Below the pieces are notes generated by a model. The model ran no database searches, had not been told where the DNA came from, and saw nothing but the letters and a program-made list of their open reading frames with translations. From contig CM072871.1 of assembly GCA_036937835.1 (NCBI GenBank), positions 5,137,001-5,201,000 of the forward strand: DNA of 64,000 nucleotides, in the 5' to 3' direction. Within the stretch, counting starts at the first letter, position 1. Every line of letters begins with the position of its first letter. This document shows positions 27,501 through 42,500 of this stretch, piece after piece. The DNA is from Pampus argenteus. Lineage: Eukaryota > Chordata > Actinopteri > Scombriformes > Stromateidae. The translations under genes were made by a program, and so were the position numbers.

Positions 27501-30500
27501 TATTTCTCCCCACAGGTGCCCAAAAATAGCCTCTTCCTTCATTTCCGAGTTTTGACTCATTAGCCGGGGGAGCACATGTTTCACTAGATGATAAGCTTCT
27601 TTAGATGAGCTTTTCCTGGCTGCCGGCTCAGTGTTTTCTTTACATATCTGATTACATGATGAGTGAATTAGGTTTTGCTCACTAGCCCGTCTGGAAGTCT
27701 TGACTATGTGATCATGTACAGCTGTGTTTAATTGTTAGATGTGGTTTGCTCTTTAGAGAAAAAAAAAAGGTGCTGACAGGTTAGCAAGGTGTTTGTGTCA
27801 GCTATATGTAAGCACAAAACCTGAAGTGATGTCGTGGCAACTGACTCCCAGGACCAAAAATAAAACACTTCACATCACTTTTAGAGTATGAACAACAATC
27901 ATTACATTTGAATTTGATTCATCTCAACAACCATTTCCAACTTGCAAAAGATTTACCTTCAAAATAAGACTGATGACATTGTAATTTGAGCACTTCTAAA
28001 ATATTTGTTCTGATTGGTTGATTGTAGGCTTTCCAGAAAGAGGAGATTGATCCATTGCAGACGCAGCTTCAAGACATCAGCTCCCTTGGCCAGGGCCTGA
28101 TCCAGAACGCTGCCAAAGGTACCAACACTAAGAAGCTTGAGGGAGACCTGGAGGACGTCAGCGCAAAGTGGAATACCCTCAATAAAAAGGTTATTTGTTG
28201 TATACTACCGGTCCAACTGGTCGATGTTTACTTTTGAATAGAGCTTATTAGTAAAAAAACAAAGCGCGAGTGGCAGTATGATGAGTCATTCGTTATTCCT
28301 ATTTGTTATATCCTTTGAGGAGTTTAGGTTCGGCTTTAAAACAGGTGACATCTATATTTACCATGTGGTCTGCAGATTGCTGAGCGCTCAGCCCAGCTGC
28401 ACGAAGCCCTGTTGCATTGTGGGAGGTTCCAGGACGCTCTGGAGTCACTGCTCAGCTGGTTGACTGACACGGAGGAGCTCGTGGCCAATCAAAAACCTCC
28501 TTCTGCAGAGTTCAAAGTGGTCAAGGCGCAGATACAAGAGCAGAAAGTAAGTCACATCATGTGGTACAAAGACATGGAGACATACATAAAAGACACCAGT
28601 TTTGTTTTTGTTTTTTTGCACTTGAACACCACAAAAATCCACGTGACATGACTTTACCATTCATCTTAGTTAATTGACACCCATTGTTAAACATGATTGT
28701 GGTACACAAAGCTTTGAGTTTAATGAATACTTAATTTGTGCCCGTTAGTTTTACTGTTTTTCACCACTCAGTAATGGTGGTGGGAGCATGTTAAAGGCGC
28801 CCGATAAGTCTTACTCCTTTCTTTGCCTTTGACAGCTCTTACAGAGACTTCTGGATGACCGTAGACCGACGGTGGAGCTGATAAAAAGAGAAGGAGGGAA
28901 GGTTGCAGAACTGGCAGAGTCTGTTGATAAGGAGAAGGTTGCAAAAGAGATTGAATGCCTGGGGCAAAGGTGGGACACTCTACTCAAGAAGGCTGAAAAC
29001 AGGTCTGTATAAACTGTAACACCCCTCTAAATGCACTGCTTCAATGTATTTCATGTTGGGTCAAACTATCACATTTTCTTCTACTTTCCTCTTGCAAAAA
29101 CTTTGTTTGACATTTTGTGAGATGCATTTTTTTTTGCCCGGCATTAGATGAAAAAATTGATGCCACTCTCATGTCAAACTTTTTATCTAACTACCGGCAA
29201 GAAAGAAAATAACCATATTCCCCAAAATGTAGAACTATTCCTTTAAAGACCATCGTGCACAGCAAGAAGATGAAAGTCTTAAATTTTTCACACACTTGTG
29301 ACACTTTGACGAATGAAAATAGACCGGAATAGATATGTTTTTATATTTGTTTGAAATAAACTTGCTTGTCAGTCTGTCCATTAAAAAGGGGAATGACTGT
29401 GCTTTGTTCCTAACCCACTACTGATGTTATCTTCATAAATGTGACAGGCACAAGCAACTAGAGAGCATTTTAGTGGTCACTCAGCAGTTCCACGAGACCC
29501 TGGAGCCACTGAGCGAGTGGCTCGCCGCCACGGAGAAACGCCTGTCCAACTCTGAACCAATCGGCACGGAGACGTCTAAGCTGGAAGATCAGATCTCTCA
29601 ACATAAGGTAATATCCATCATCTTACATCATTACCATATGCTTTCAGTTCAGTTTTTATTCATCCCGCTTGTGATTTTCAGTTTATGTTTTTCATTATTT
29701 CTCATTCTGTTTTTCATTAAATTTCCGTTTTATGTTTGTCTTTTCTGTTTTATGCCATTTCTTTTTTTTCCCCCTTGGTTTGTTTCCCATCCCCATGTGG
29801 TCAGGCCTTAGAGGAGGAGATTATGAATCATAGTAAAGACCTGTTTCAGGCGGTCAGTCTGGGTCAGATGCTCAGAACTGTGAGCTCAGTGGACGACAAG
29901 GACATTGTCCAGTCCAAGCTGGACGCCACGCAGGCTTGTTACATAGAGCTCCAGGAGCGCTGCAGAAGGAAAGCAGAGATGCTGCAGCAAGCTCTGGCCA
30001 ATGCCCAACTGTTTGGAGAGGACGAAGTGGCCCTCATGAACTGGCTCAACGAGGCACACACACAGCTGAATGAAGTGTCCGTGGATGACTACAAAATAGA
30101 CATTCTTGAGAAACAGCTGGCAGAACAACGGGTACACAGTCCTCCTCAGGCCAATCATTATGTTGTACTACCATTTAAGTTGCATCAATCATGTTTCAGT
30201 TGATTTTCAGTGATTTAATTTATGCGTCACGCTTTTCTCACTCTCCGTGACTTTCTAAGGCGGTGTCTTTCTTTCTTTGTTGTTTTTTGTTTTTTTTCAG
30301 GCGCTACAAAGTGATATTGAGTTGAGGAAGAAGAATGTTGACCAAGCCATCTCTAATGGGATGGAGCTACTGAAGCAAACAACAGGCATGTCTGACTTTT
30401 TTTTATTTTTTATTTTATCACATGACAAAGTAGAATCTCGGCAAACAATTCTGGCTCTGTAATATGCATCATACAGTCTTATTTAGAAAGAAGTCCAACA

Positions 30501-33500
30501 CTCAATGGACAAAATCTGCTGAAATCTAATTTTCCGAAATTTCCTTGTCAAAGGATTCATAATTGGGCACAAAGTGTGGCATTTGTTAAAATCAGTTTAG
30601 AAACTTGGCATTCGCTCTTATTTATCATGTTCCAAGTACATATGTGTGATCACAAACACAATTTTGTCTCATCGATGACAGAATAGTGCAATATGCTATC
30701 TTATTTGTTATGTATAGTTTGTTACATGTGCTCTTGGTCTTTATATGCTGCCACGTTAGCAGCATACTATAAGTCTTTATTCTACATATCATAATTCACT
30801 CTCTGTTTGTAGGTGATGAGGTGGTTGTTATCCAAGGCAAACTAGATGGGATAAAAACAAAGTACGCTGAGATCAACTCTATGAGTGACAACGTTTTGAA
30901 GACGCTGGAACAGGTTTCGAGTCTCTCTACGAAGGTGCAGAATACCCACGAGGAGCTGAGATCCTGGCTGGAGAAAGCAGAAGCTGAGATTTGTGCTTTC
31001 GCTGATCAGGAGCCAGTCGGCGAGCAGCTTATTCATGCACAAAGCAGGCAGAAGGTAAGAGTTTCTACAATAATCGATGAAATGCCAAATGCGATGCCAG
31101 TGATTAGCGTCTACAATCCATTAAACTGAAATTTGTGCTTTCTGTGTGTCACGCGAACTTGTCCAGGACTTGTTGAAGGAAACCAAAGACCAAAAACCTG
31201 CGGTGGATAAACTGAATGAGTTGAGCAGTTCGCTCCTGGATCTGATCCCCTGGCACGCTCGGGAGGGTCTGGACAAGCTGGTGACCGAAGATAATGAGCA
31301 GTACAGAGCCGTCTGCGACTCCGTCACCCAGCAGGTTGAGCAGATCAACGCTGACATACTCAAGTCACAGAAGGTGAACCAGAGAAATGACTAAGCAGCT
31401 GAAAATTAGAATTAGAAATCATTCTGCCTTTTTTCACGAATGGAAACACATCAGACGCTGAGAGTTTTTATCCGTTTCCAGTTTGAACAGGCTGCAGATA
31501 CCGAACTCGCTTGGCTGACTGACGCTGAGAGGAAGTTGCTGTCGATGGGAGAGATCAGGCTGGAGCAGGATCAAACCACAGCCCAACTCCAAGCACAGAA
31601 GGTTAGCTCGTCATACAGCACTGTGTGTGTACGGATACACACAGTCCATCTAATCAAAGTACTGTAAAAGCAGAGGTTTGTCATGTAATGTCCAGCTAAT
31701 CTCAGTCTGCTGGTTTTCCAGATCTTCTCTATGAACATCATGAGGCACAAAGATGCTGTGGATGAGATCGTGAAAACAGGAAAGGCCATCATGAACAGCA
31801 AAAACCCAGAGGAAAAAGAAGTCTTGAAGGTAAAAAAAAAAGATGTATTTCAAGTTTGAAGTTGGCAGTTTTTAGTTAAGACCATCCCTTAAGTTAAAAT
31901 ATCTTCTTGGTTTTGTATCAGGCGAAGACCCAGACTCTTCTGGAGAAGTACGGTGTCGTCAGTCAGCTCAACTCAGAGCGCTGTCTGCAACTGGAGCGCG
32001 CCCAGTCTCTGGCAAGCCAGTTCTGGGAGACCTATGAAGAGTTGTCGCCGTGGCTTCAGGAAACCTTAACCACCTTCAGCCAGCTGCCTCCACCCGCCAT
32101 TGAGTACGAGACGCTCAGGCAGCAGCAGGAGGAGCTGCGGGTAAGAAGCCAACAGGAGCAGACGCTCAGTTCAACATCTTTATTCAAAAGCTTCGACAGT
32201 AACTCATTAAATCTATACGTGTTGTGTCCTCCACAGCAAATGCGAGAGCTGATTGCCGAGCATAAGCCACACATTGACAAGATGAATAAGACCGGGCCTC
32301 AGTTACTGGAGCTGAGCCCAGTGGAGGGAGTGCCCATCAGAGACAAGTATACAGTTACTGACCAGCTTTACACGCAGCTGAAGGCAGATGTCAAGCAGAG
32401 AGCTGCGACACTGGACGAAGCCATCTCTAAATCTACTCAGGTTGTTTACCAGAAAATATTTTATTTATCTTGGCAATTTTAAATGGTTTAATTTATTCAT
32501 TTATTTTTTCAATTAATGTCATAATAAAGAAATGGGTGCTTATTGACAGTGTTGTTATTGTTGACAGTGCTTTGCCATCCATAATAATAATATTTTAGAG
32601 GTTTTTTTTTAGGTTTTAATTTTGACAATCTCCCACAAACTGAACCAACTCATTCATTCATTAGCAGTTATTTTCTTTTTAGGATTACGTAGTGTTATAC
32701 ATACAATACATCTCCTAACAGGGAGCCTTTGAGCAGCAGGAGAGCCAAACATTTTTCCAGCTTCCTTCAATCATATTACCATATATAAATACAAACTGAG
32801 ATATTTCCGTTCTCTCTTTCCCCACCAGTTCCATGATAAAATTGAGCCGATGCTGGAATCCCTGGAGCGGATCGCTGAGCGTCTGCGTCAGCCTCCCTCC
32901 ATCTCAGTGGAGGTGGACAAGATCAAGGAGCATATTACTGAAAATAAGGCCGTCTCTGTGGACTTGGAGAAACTGCAGCCGTCTTACGAGATGCTGCGGC
33001 AGCGGGGTGAAGAAATGATTGCACGATCTAAAGGTGCAGACAAGGACATATCTGCCAAAGGTACGCAATATACTCTGTTTAACATCTGTTAAATTGCAAC
33101 CTCGAATTTAGTTTTTATGAACTGAATTGGAAGAGCTTTTGAGGGAATTTTCTTCAGAAATAAATTAAATAATCATAAGATATGTTTTCCCATTAAACCT
33201 GCCATTGTGAGTGTGCGTTTAATTTGCGGCGTATTCATCCTGTCGCTGGTGTTTTCGCCACAAGCCGTACAAGACAAACTGGACCAGATGGTTTTCCTCT
33301 GGAACGACATCCAGTCCTTGCTGGAGGAGCGGGAAGCGAAGCTGCTGGATGTGATGGACCTGGCCGACAAGTTCTGGTGCGACCACAGTGCTCTGATCGT
33401 CACCATCAAAGACAGCCAGGACCTGCTGAGGGAGCTGGAGGAGCCTGGAGTCGATCCATCGGTGGTCAAACAGCAGCAGGAGTTTGTGGAGGTCAGATAG

Positions 33501-36500
33501 ATGCCAAAGATGAGATGATCAAACCAACTCATGGAGAACTGAGACTGACTGTGAGCATTTTGCAGGTTTAAAAACTGCCTTTTATTTCTACAGGGATTTA
33601 AGGAGGAGATTGACGGGCTTCAAGAGGAGCTTGACGTAGTTCGAAACCAGGGAGAAGAGCTTATGACTGCCTGCGGAGAACCTGATAAACCCGTGATAAA
33701 GAAAAGCGTCGATGAGGTACCTGAGTACCGATTCAAAATCATCTTTACAAAGCCTTTTTATTTTTCTTTCTTCATGCTGTTGTTTGCAAAGGTTTTACTT
33801 GCTGAATACTTTTACTGCATGCAACTCATTATAAGAGTCTCCATTTACTTTTCCAAGGTGAACTCAGCGTGGGAAAATCTCAATAAGACGTGGAAGGAGC
33901 GGGTAGAGAGACTGGAAGAAGCCATGCAGGCTGCGGTGCAGTTCCAGGACGGCCTGCAGGTACATAGATTGTTTTTGGAAGGATAAATAAAATGAAAAAT
34001 AATCATCTCGACACGACGACAGATGGTCACGCGAGACTAAGAATAAGGTTTAAAAATAACAATGTGGTGACGTTCTCCCTAAACAACAGACTTTAGTCTT
34101 TACTTGTTTTAATGTGTAACATTATCACAGAACACACTTGTTAACTGAAACGTGTTAATGCATTTGAAAGTTAAACACACACACACACACACACACATAT
34201 ATAAAATGAGCCAGATATTTTTCTTTTAAGGCCTTGAAATTAAACCACAGATTAAAATGCATTTTATTGCAGTTGACTGATGTGGTTCATTTTATGAGAG
34301 TCCTATTCATTTTGAGACAATAAACACAGCCATAGTTCTTTGCTATATTTGGATCCAACTTTAACTCATGCGTATAAAGTGTTTCCAAAAATCTTCTCTC
34401 CTCTAAACAGCTGCTTATGATTTTAAGGATCACTTTAACAATCCTTTTAAAATAATTATTATTGAAGTTCAGGGCTTTTTCATGTGTTTACCTATGGATT
34501 TAATACAGACGGCTGGGAAGATTTAGTGGATAACATGACACTGAAGATGTGAAACATGACCCCCCTGTGCTCTAAGCCTTGTTTAACAATGGTTTTCTCC
34601 ACCTTGTGCGCAGGGTATGTTTGACTGGGTGGATATTCTGGACGGCAAACTGGATTCAATGTCACCTGTGGGCACAGACCTGGAAACTGTCAAGCAGCAG
34701 ATTGTAGAACTCAAGGTACAGTCGTGTATTTATATTCTGCATAAATGTAACGCAGCTTACACGCAGCAGCAGAATTTTCTCACATACTGAAAACATGAGA
34801 ATTAACTTCTCCTGTGAATCATTCATCTACTTTCTTGCGGTATCTGCTGTGTCGAATAACAGCTGTGTTTACATTGAGTGCTTAGCACAGAAACTGCCTG
34901 AGGTGGCCTGTTTTGTGTTGTCACAAAAGCTCTTTAAAAAATAGATTCACCGTGAAAGTCAAAGTTGCCTTGATGTGCAATAAGACAAATATTGTGTTGA
35001 AAAGACATGCTGCCACTAGGGTCAGATATCTTCTTTATGACTTTGTACTTGTATTGACTGATTGGGTGTACTATTGTGTGTGCTGGTGCGTTAGGAGTTC
35101 AAAGGAGAGGCGTACCAGCTGCAGATCGAGATGGAGCGTCTGAACCACCAAGCAGGCCTCCTGCTGAAGAAGGTGACGGAGGAGGCCGATCGCTGCGCCA
35201 TTCAGGAGCCGATGTCTGAGCTCAAGATGCTCTGGGACAACCTGGATGAAAAGCTTATCAGCCGACAGGTCAGACAGGGGAGACTCACAGCGGGAAAGTT
35301 CAAGATTCAAGAGTATTTATTGTCAATAATCTGTAACAGGCGTTGCACAGAAGATTGCAATTGCATTTCACCGGACACTTATGCGCACATAAGTAAAATA
35401 AAAAAAAATATATATATAGACAATTACAGTGATCTTGCACACACACACAAACATTTTGAAAAAAAACATTTACACACGTTTTTGAATTTGGTCATATGTT
35501 ATTTAGCTACAGAATATAATATAATTTTTGAAAACCCACCACTGCACTTTCTAATTTTGTAATATGAAAAAAAACAAAAAAAAACAAAAGAGACACAAAA
35601 AGGCTGTTTGCACATCAAGTGATTTTACTCTCTGCAACATCTAATGGTTTAATCTGTCATTAATCCAGCACAAACTGGAGGGAGGCCTTCTAGCTCTGGG
35701 CCAGTTCCAGCACGCGTTGGATGAACTACTGGCCTGGATGAGCCACACCGAGGAGCTGCTGAATGAGCAGAGGAAGGCTGGAGGAGACCCCAAAGCCATC
35801 GAGATAGAGCTCGCCAAGCACCATGTACGACAAACCTTCAGTCCCAAATGAGCATCTGACCACACCTTTAATTTAATCCATAAAAATAGAACAAGATTTA
35901 GAAGTATCAATCAGTGTATATCAATTTAAAACAGCTATGAATCTGTCTAATTTATTAAGTTTGTAGCACATCTATGAAGATTCAGTTTTGTGCTTCAGAT
36001 TTACGCACCCGACATCTCAGCATTTCTGTCGTTATCATCTTTTCAGGTTCTCCAAATTGATGTGCTGGCTCATAAATCGACAGTCGAGACTGTGAACAAA
36101 GCGGGTAATGAGCTGGTGGAATCCAGCGCTGGAGAGGAAGCCTCTGCCCTGCAGAGCAAACTAGAAAACCTGAACCTGCGGTGGAAAGCCATCGAGGAGA
36201 AGACGGCGCAGAGAAAGCAGCAGCTGGAAAGTGCTCTGATTCAGGTATTAAGACACACGTTATTTTTCATTGTTTAATATTGCTTGTTGAATTCCCCTCT
36301 CTAAGGGGAGCAGGTATGTTATATCGGAGTGATTCTTATTTCTCCTCCCTTATCCTCATTCCTTTTGCATCCTGTGGAGTTTCTATTCATAACTTTGACA
36401 TTTAGGGAGTTGCTTTGATATGAGGAGGGTTTAAGGAACAGAAAAAATGAAAATCTCCTATATTTAGATTTTTATTTAAGAAATCTGTGAGGAGTTTCTT

Positions 36501-39500
36501 CAAATGCATAATCTGTCCCAGTTGAGAGGGGTTTTCATCAATGAGTCAGGAGTAATTTTAAGAAAAAAGTGAAGATTTTAATGCCAAAAAAAAAACAATC
36601 TTTCAATACTAGATGAGTTCATTTTTCATTTTGGTACCCAGTGAACCCTTAAAAGCTCAATTCTAGCCTCAAAAAAGCAAAATCAATTAAATGTCTCTTT
36701 TTTTAATGTATACAATTGAATATCTCAGATACCCAGTTTTGTTAGTTCAATGAATCCAAGGAATTAATAACTCTGACATCCTCCTCTCTGAGCCATAGGT
36801 TCTTAACAATGAGTGTGTGTGACACCTTTTGTCCTGACTCAGGTTGTATTGTGTTGTAGGCCCAAGGTTTCCATGGTGAGATAGAAGATATGCAGCAATG
36901 GCTGAAAGACACAGAACGTCAGCTGTTGGCATCAAAGGCTGTGGGAGGCTTACCAGACACAGCCCGGGAGCAGCTTAACGCCCATCTGGTATGTGTTTAA
37001 CAATATGAAAGGCTGCATACAGATGGCAGGCCACTATGTCTTTTCTGTGTTTTATCTCAAGTGTGAAAATTAAATGACACCGCAAAAATACACTACTTGC
37101 TGAAGATGACAGAAAGCCTCCAAAGTGTTTCGAATTGATTCAGCCGTGTCCGACTATAATGAATTTGGGAATGTTTTTCCTCTTTTGTTTTTTTTGTTTT
37201 TTTCTTTCTCTAATGGAGAAAGTGAAGGCACTTTCACAGGAAGCTTTCCCTGAAGCAGCACCAGTGGTGACACTTTTATGGATCCAAAAGCATTTGGGAT
37301 TACTTGAGAGCAATAACTTTTATCATTTATTTTTAAATTTTTTATTTGGTAACAGTATACTGTGTAAATGTTTGTGGAAACATGCCTTGAGAGTCTCAGT
37401 CTGCGTCACTTATCATCATTCTTTCACCATTTTTGGGCTAGATTTGGACTTACAAAAGACACATTCACTGCATACACTTTATACAATGCAGACTCTGTTG
37501 CAGAAACACTAAAGTAAAGCCGTTTTAACCGGTTGACGAGAAAATCGCTATCCTTCCTTCCTGCAGGAGTTGTGTTCTGCCTTTGAGGCAAAGGACGAGC
37601 TGTATCAGGAGCTGATGAACAAGGGTCACCAGCTGCTCATCATGATGCCCGAGGGTCCTGACAGCAACACGGAGCAGGACCTCGCCAACCTGAAGGAGAA
37701 ATGGGAAGCGGCACAGGCGAAGATCGCTGAAAGAAAGGTATAGAGTTGGTAGACATACACTGAATGGCTTTCACGATTCAGTCTTAGGTGCCAGTGAGAG
37801 CTCACTGACATGCACTTGAGCCATGAGTCTGATGTGTAAGCCTCTAATCCCAGTGCCGGTAATGAATGGTGTAAGGACAGAGTGCTGGCAAGGGGATGCA
37901 GGATGTGGTTACACTGTAGATCACAGCAGGCCAGTTGCTGTCTGAGTCAGCAGGGAACAACTGCGGTCTTGTCTGTTACGTTGCTATTGCTGCTATTGCC
38001 GAACATTTGGCAAGTGCATAAAATAAATAACAGAGCTGAAGTAATATTTAACCCACTTTTAAAATCCTTATTTACTGCGTTAATCCTTTCGGAACAACAT
38101 TTTCTCACTTTTGCCGCTTACAATAAATAAACATCATCATTTCACATGACAGAAACATAAATCCTCTCCTACGCTCGCCACTCTCATCCAGATATGGTGC
38201 GCCTCATTGTGGTTGCTCGGTTTCCTGTAACATTTTGCTTCCTATTTACTTTGGTCCTGTTCCCAGAACTTCAATGTTTGGTGAATCTTAGAGCTGTAGC
38301 TGCTGGCCAAAAAAAGAAAACCTTCTCCTCCATCTTTCAAGCAAAAAAGCAGTATTCTGATAATAATAATAATAAAAAAAAAAACACTCACAATTAAACT
38401 ATAATTAAATTTTCAGCAAAACGCCCAGCCATATATGAGGGAAACACATTTTAAACCATAACACTCATTAGGTTTGTAATGTCATGTGATGAGTTTGTAT
38501 CACTGGCTTTGACGAACGGATGTTTTTCAGCGATGGGCCTACTGTGGATGTTTCTGTCATTCAATTAAAAGCTCATAATTCCATTTCTGCTTCACCGCCA
38601 GCCTCTCCGGAGATGTTAACTTCCTCGGTTGAAACAGAGGTCATGTTTTTCCCGTCTTTATCTCCTGTTGTAGCAACCAAGCAGTTTGTTTTTCAGCATT
38701 GTTCGGTATGGTTATAATAGCAGTCTGTTTCCTTTTAATTAAAGCATAGAAACGCTACGGAGATTATTTTCACTGCTAAATATTGACCTTGATGATGTTT
38801 TGTGACCAACAGGGGAAACTAGAAGAAGCCTTGACACTGGCCACAGATTTCCACAACTCTCTGCAGGAGTTCATCAACTGGTTAACCCAAGCGGAGCAGA
38901 CGCTCAACATGGTTTCCCCTGCTTCCCTCATACTGGAGACCATCATGTTTCAGATTGATGAGCATAAGGTATGGTTTGTACAGGGGAGGAGGGTCACACA
39001 GCCCCTGAAGTGAAATGAAATGAAACGTTAGAACAAAGATGCAAAGTAGAAGCGTTTTCATGCAGCTTTTGTCGTATTCAGCTGCTATGATAGTGTTTTA
39101 TTTAATAATGCGTATCAGTATCATGTGGTGGTTTAATAATCTCACCATTCAGCTCGTCATCAAACCCAGCAACAACTTGAATACATCCACCCGTTTGTCA
39201 TTCAGAAGCTCATTAGCACATTGATCACGTGAATCACATTGTGAGCCTTTTTGTGATCCGACTCCCACCATCTCCTGTGTGTGCACGTGCAGATGTTTGT
39301 GACGGAGGTGAACTCGCACAGGGATCACATCATCGAACTGGACAAGACAGGCACACATTTGAAGTACTTCAGCCAGAAACAGGATGTGGTGCTGATCAAG
39401 AACCTGCTGCTCAGTGTGCAAGGCCGCTGGGAAAAGCTGGTGCAGCGATCTGTTGAGCGAGGTCGTGTGCTGGATGACGCCAGGAAGAGGGCCAAACAGG

Positions 39501-42500
39501 TACAACATGTGTCCATATTGTTTCACTACTGTACTGCTTTTTTATTATCATTGGACAGCTCTGGAAATAGTATATTAAGCCTGTTTTAATATTCTGTCTG
39601 CAGCCTATTATCTTATATATATTATTTTCATTTTTGTAAGCCTCTAAAACCTAATCATGTGAACATTAAACAGAGCTGAGCGATAAATCAAGTGAAATCA
39701 TCCCTTTTTTTTTGTCAAAACACTCCACACTGTGTTTATTTCTTCATCCTCCATTAGTTCCACGAAACTTGGAATAAACTGATGGAGTGGTTGGACGAGT
39801 CCGAGAAGAGCCTGGACTCCGAGGTGGAAATTGCCAACGATCCAGACAAAATCAAGACGCAGCTGTCCCAGCACAAGGTGACGGAGCGCCGTCTTATCAC
39901 AGCTTTTGCTGGAGGATAGAATAAAAAGTTTAAACTATCTTTTAAGAAATCTGGATTATGAGACAGGCATTTAACGGATTTTACTTGTGATGAATGAAGG
40001 GTGAGAGCAGACAACAGTCAGAGATATTCATAAGAATTACAGTATGCAGAATGCATTAGTCGTGTTTTCAGTCCCCTCCCCGCTTGTTGTCTCTGCAGTG
40101 TTGGGTAGGGAGATTGTGCTAATCCCATCATAATCCTAGGATGGACCAAACGTATTAGGGGTGACATTGCTTTTGGATACTTTTAATCTCTGTCTGTGGA
40201 GTAGGGGCTCTTGAGTTTTGACCCGTTTTTTTTGTTTCCCTCACAGAATTATGTCACAAAACACACACACAGATATTTTTATTTGACATGTCAGCAGTAG
40301 TAAGAAGAAAATCCCTCAAGAATTGTAACCAGAGACATATAGATTTACAGCTAAGATTACTATAAAATGATGAATATATAGTAGTAGTCTTTGTGCAGAT
40401 GTGCTTTCTGATGACAATATTTCTCATATTGCAGGAGTTCCAGAAATCTCTGGGGAGCAAACACTCTGTGTATGACACCACCGCTCGAACAGGACGGGCC
40501 CTGAAAGACAAGACCTCTCTTCAGGATGACAAGCAGAAGCTGGACGACATGCTGAGCGAGCTGAGGGACAAATGGGACACCGTCTGTGGCAAGTCAATAG
40601 AGAGGTACGGCTACATCTTTTCATGTTTGTTCCCGTTTTCACCTCAATAACCGAGGGGCTCTTCGTTTAGTGGTAATGATATGTGCTACTCTGTAGACAA
40701 AACAAGCTCGAAGAGGCCCTGCTGTTCTCCGGCCAGTTTACAGACGCTCTCCAGGCTCTCATCGACTGGCTTTACAGAGTGGAGCCTCAGCTGGCTGAGG
40801 ACCAGCCAGTACATGGAGACATAGACCTGGTTCTCAACCTGATAGACAACCACAAGGTAGAAAACAGCACCAGACCACACACACACACACACACACACAC
40901 ACTGTTTCACTGGGAAAAACGTCACAGTACTGAAGCTAAAGACGCTCTAAAGTCATTTTCAAAGCATAATGTTTCAGTTCAGTATGTTGGACTGTATGTG
41001 AGTTCATGCCGGTTTTGACTGTGTCCTTTACTGATTGTTTTCTTCAGGGTTTCCAGAGGGAGCTGGGGAAGAGGACGGTCAGCGTTCAGGCCCTTAAACG
41101 CTCTGCCAAGGAGCTGATTGAAAGCAGTCATGATGACTCCTCCTGGGTCAAAGTCCAGATGCAGGAGCTGAGCACTCGCTGGGAGACGGTGTGCAACCTC
41201 TCGGTGTCCAAGCAGGCCCGGCTGGAGCAGTCCCTGTGTCAGGTACAGCGTAGCCCCTGCAGTCATTATAAAGATAAACTTGAGTCAATGAGTCTGACTG
41301 ATGTGTGTCCTCTGGCTGCAGGCTGAGGAGTTTCACTCCACCGTTCACATCCTGCTGGAGTGGCTGGCTGAGGCAGAGCAGAGTTTACGTTTCCATGGCA
41401 GCCTGCCTGATGATGAGGAGGCGCTGCGTGCACTTATCGACCAACATACGGCAAGCGATGCGGATATTTATATTTCTTATTGTCTTATCTCAACTTTCAC
41501 TTTATATTTAAGCTGAACATTTTAGCGGTGTAGGTTGTCTTATTGTAGAAATGCAACATTACAATCTTTCATCATATTGAAACGGCTCTAGCTCCGATAT
41601 TAAAACCACTTTATGGGCAATGTTTTATATTTATGTTTGCCTGAAAAATAATCCAGTTGCAAATCTAAACTGTGACCTTTGTGCTATTTGAAGGAGTTCA
41701 TGAAGAAACTGGAGGAAAAGCGCGTGGCTTTAAATAAAGCGACCAGTATGGGGGAGGAAATTCTGGCCATCTGTCATCCAGACTCTATCACAACCATCAA
41801 ACACTGGAACACCATCATTAAAGCCCGGTTTGAAGAGGTCAGTTCATGGCTGTATGCCTGCATGTCTGCTCTATCATAGCTACAGGTGCTACACAATTCT
41901 CATATTTAAACAAAATCATACCTGGTGTAGCATAACATTTTCACACACTTTTCTAATGTGATGCCATGTGATCGCAACAAAAAGGAATGGTTTTGTTTCT
42001 ATTTATATGTGTGTAATATTGCTGTTGCAGGTGCAAGCTTGGGCCAGGCAGCACCAGCAGCGACTGGCCACGGCTCATAGTGAGTTATTAGCCACTCAGG
42101 AACTGCTGGAGAATCTGCTGACCTGGCTACAGTGGGCTGAGTCCAACCTCAATGACAAGGACAAGGAATCACTGCCGCAGGAGATCGAGGAGGTGAAAAG
42201 CCTCATAGCTGAACATCAGGTAAATAAAATCACAGCATGTTTACAATAATGGAATATAGTCAACAAACTATACCACAGTAGTAATGCATTAAGAGTATAT
42301 AATACATACTAAAAGTATTCTTGTTGCTTTACCCTGCAGGCTTTCATGGAGGAAATGACCAGGAAGCAACCAGACGTTGACAAAATCACAAAGACACACA
42401 AAAGGAAGGCTGCAGTGGAACCCCAAATCCAGTCTCATATCCCAGTGCTCGACAAAGGAAGAGCTGGAAGTATGTATCCTACAAATACCCGCTTGCAGAG

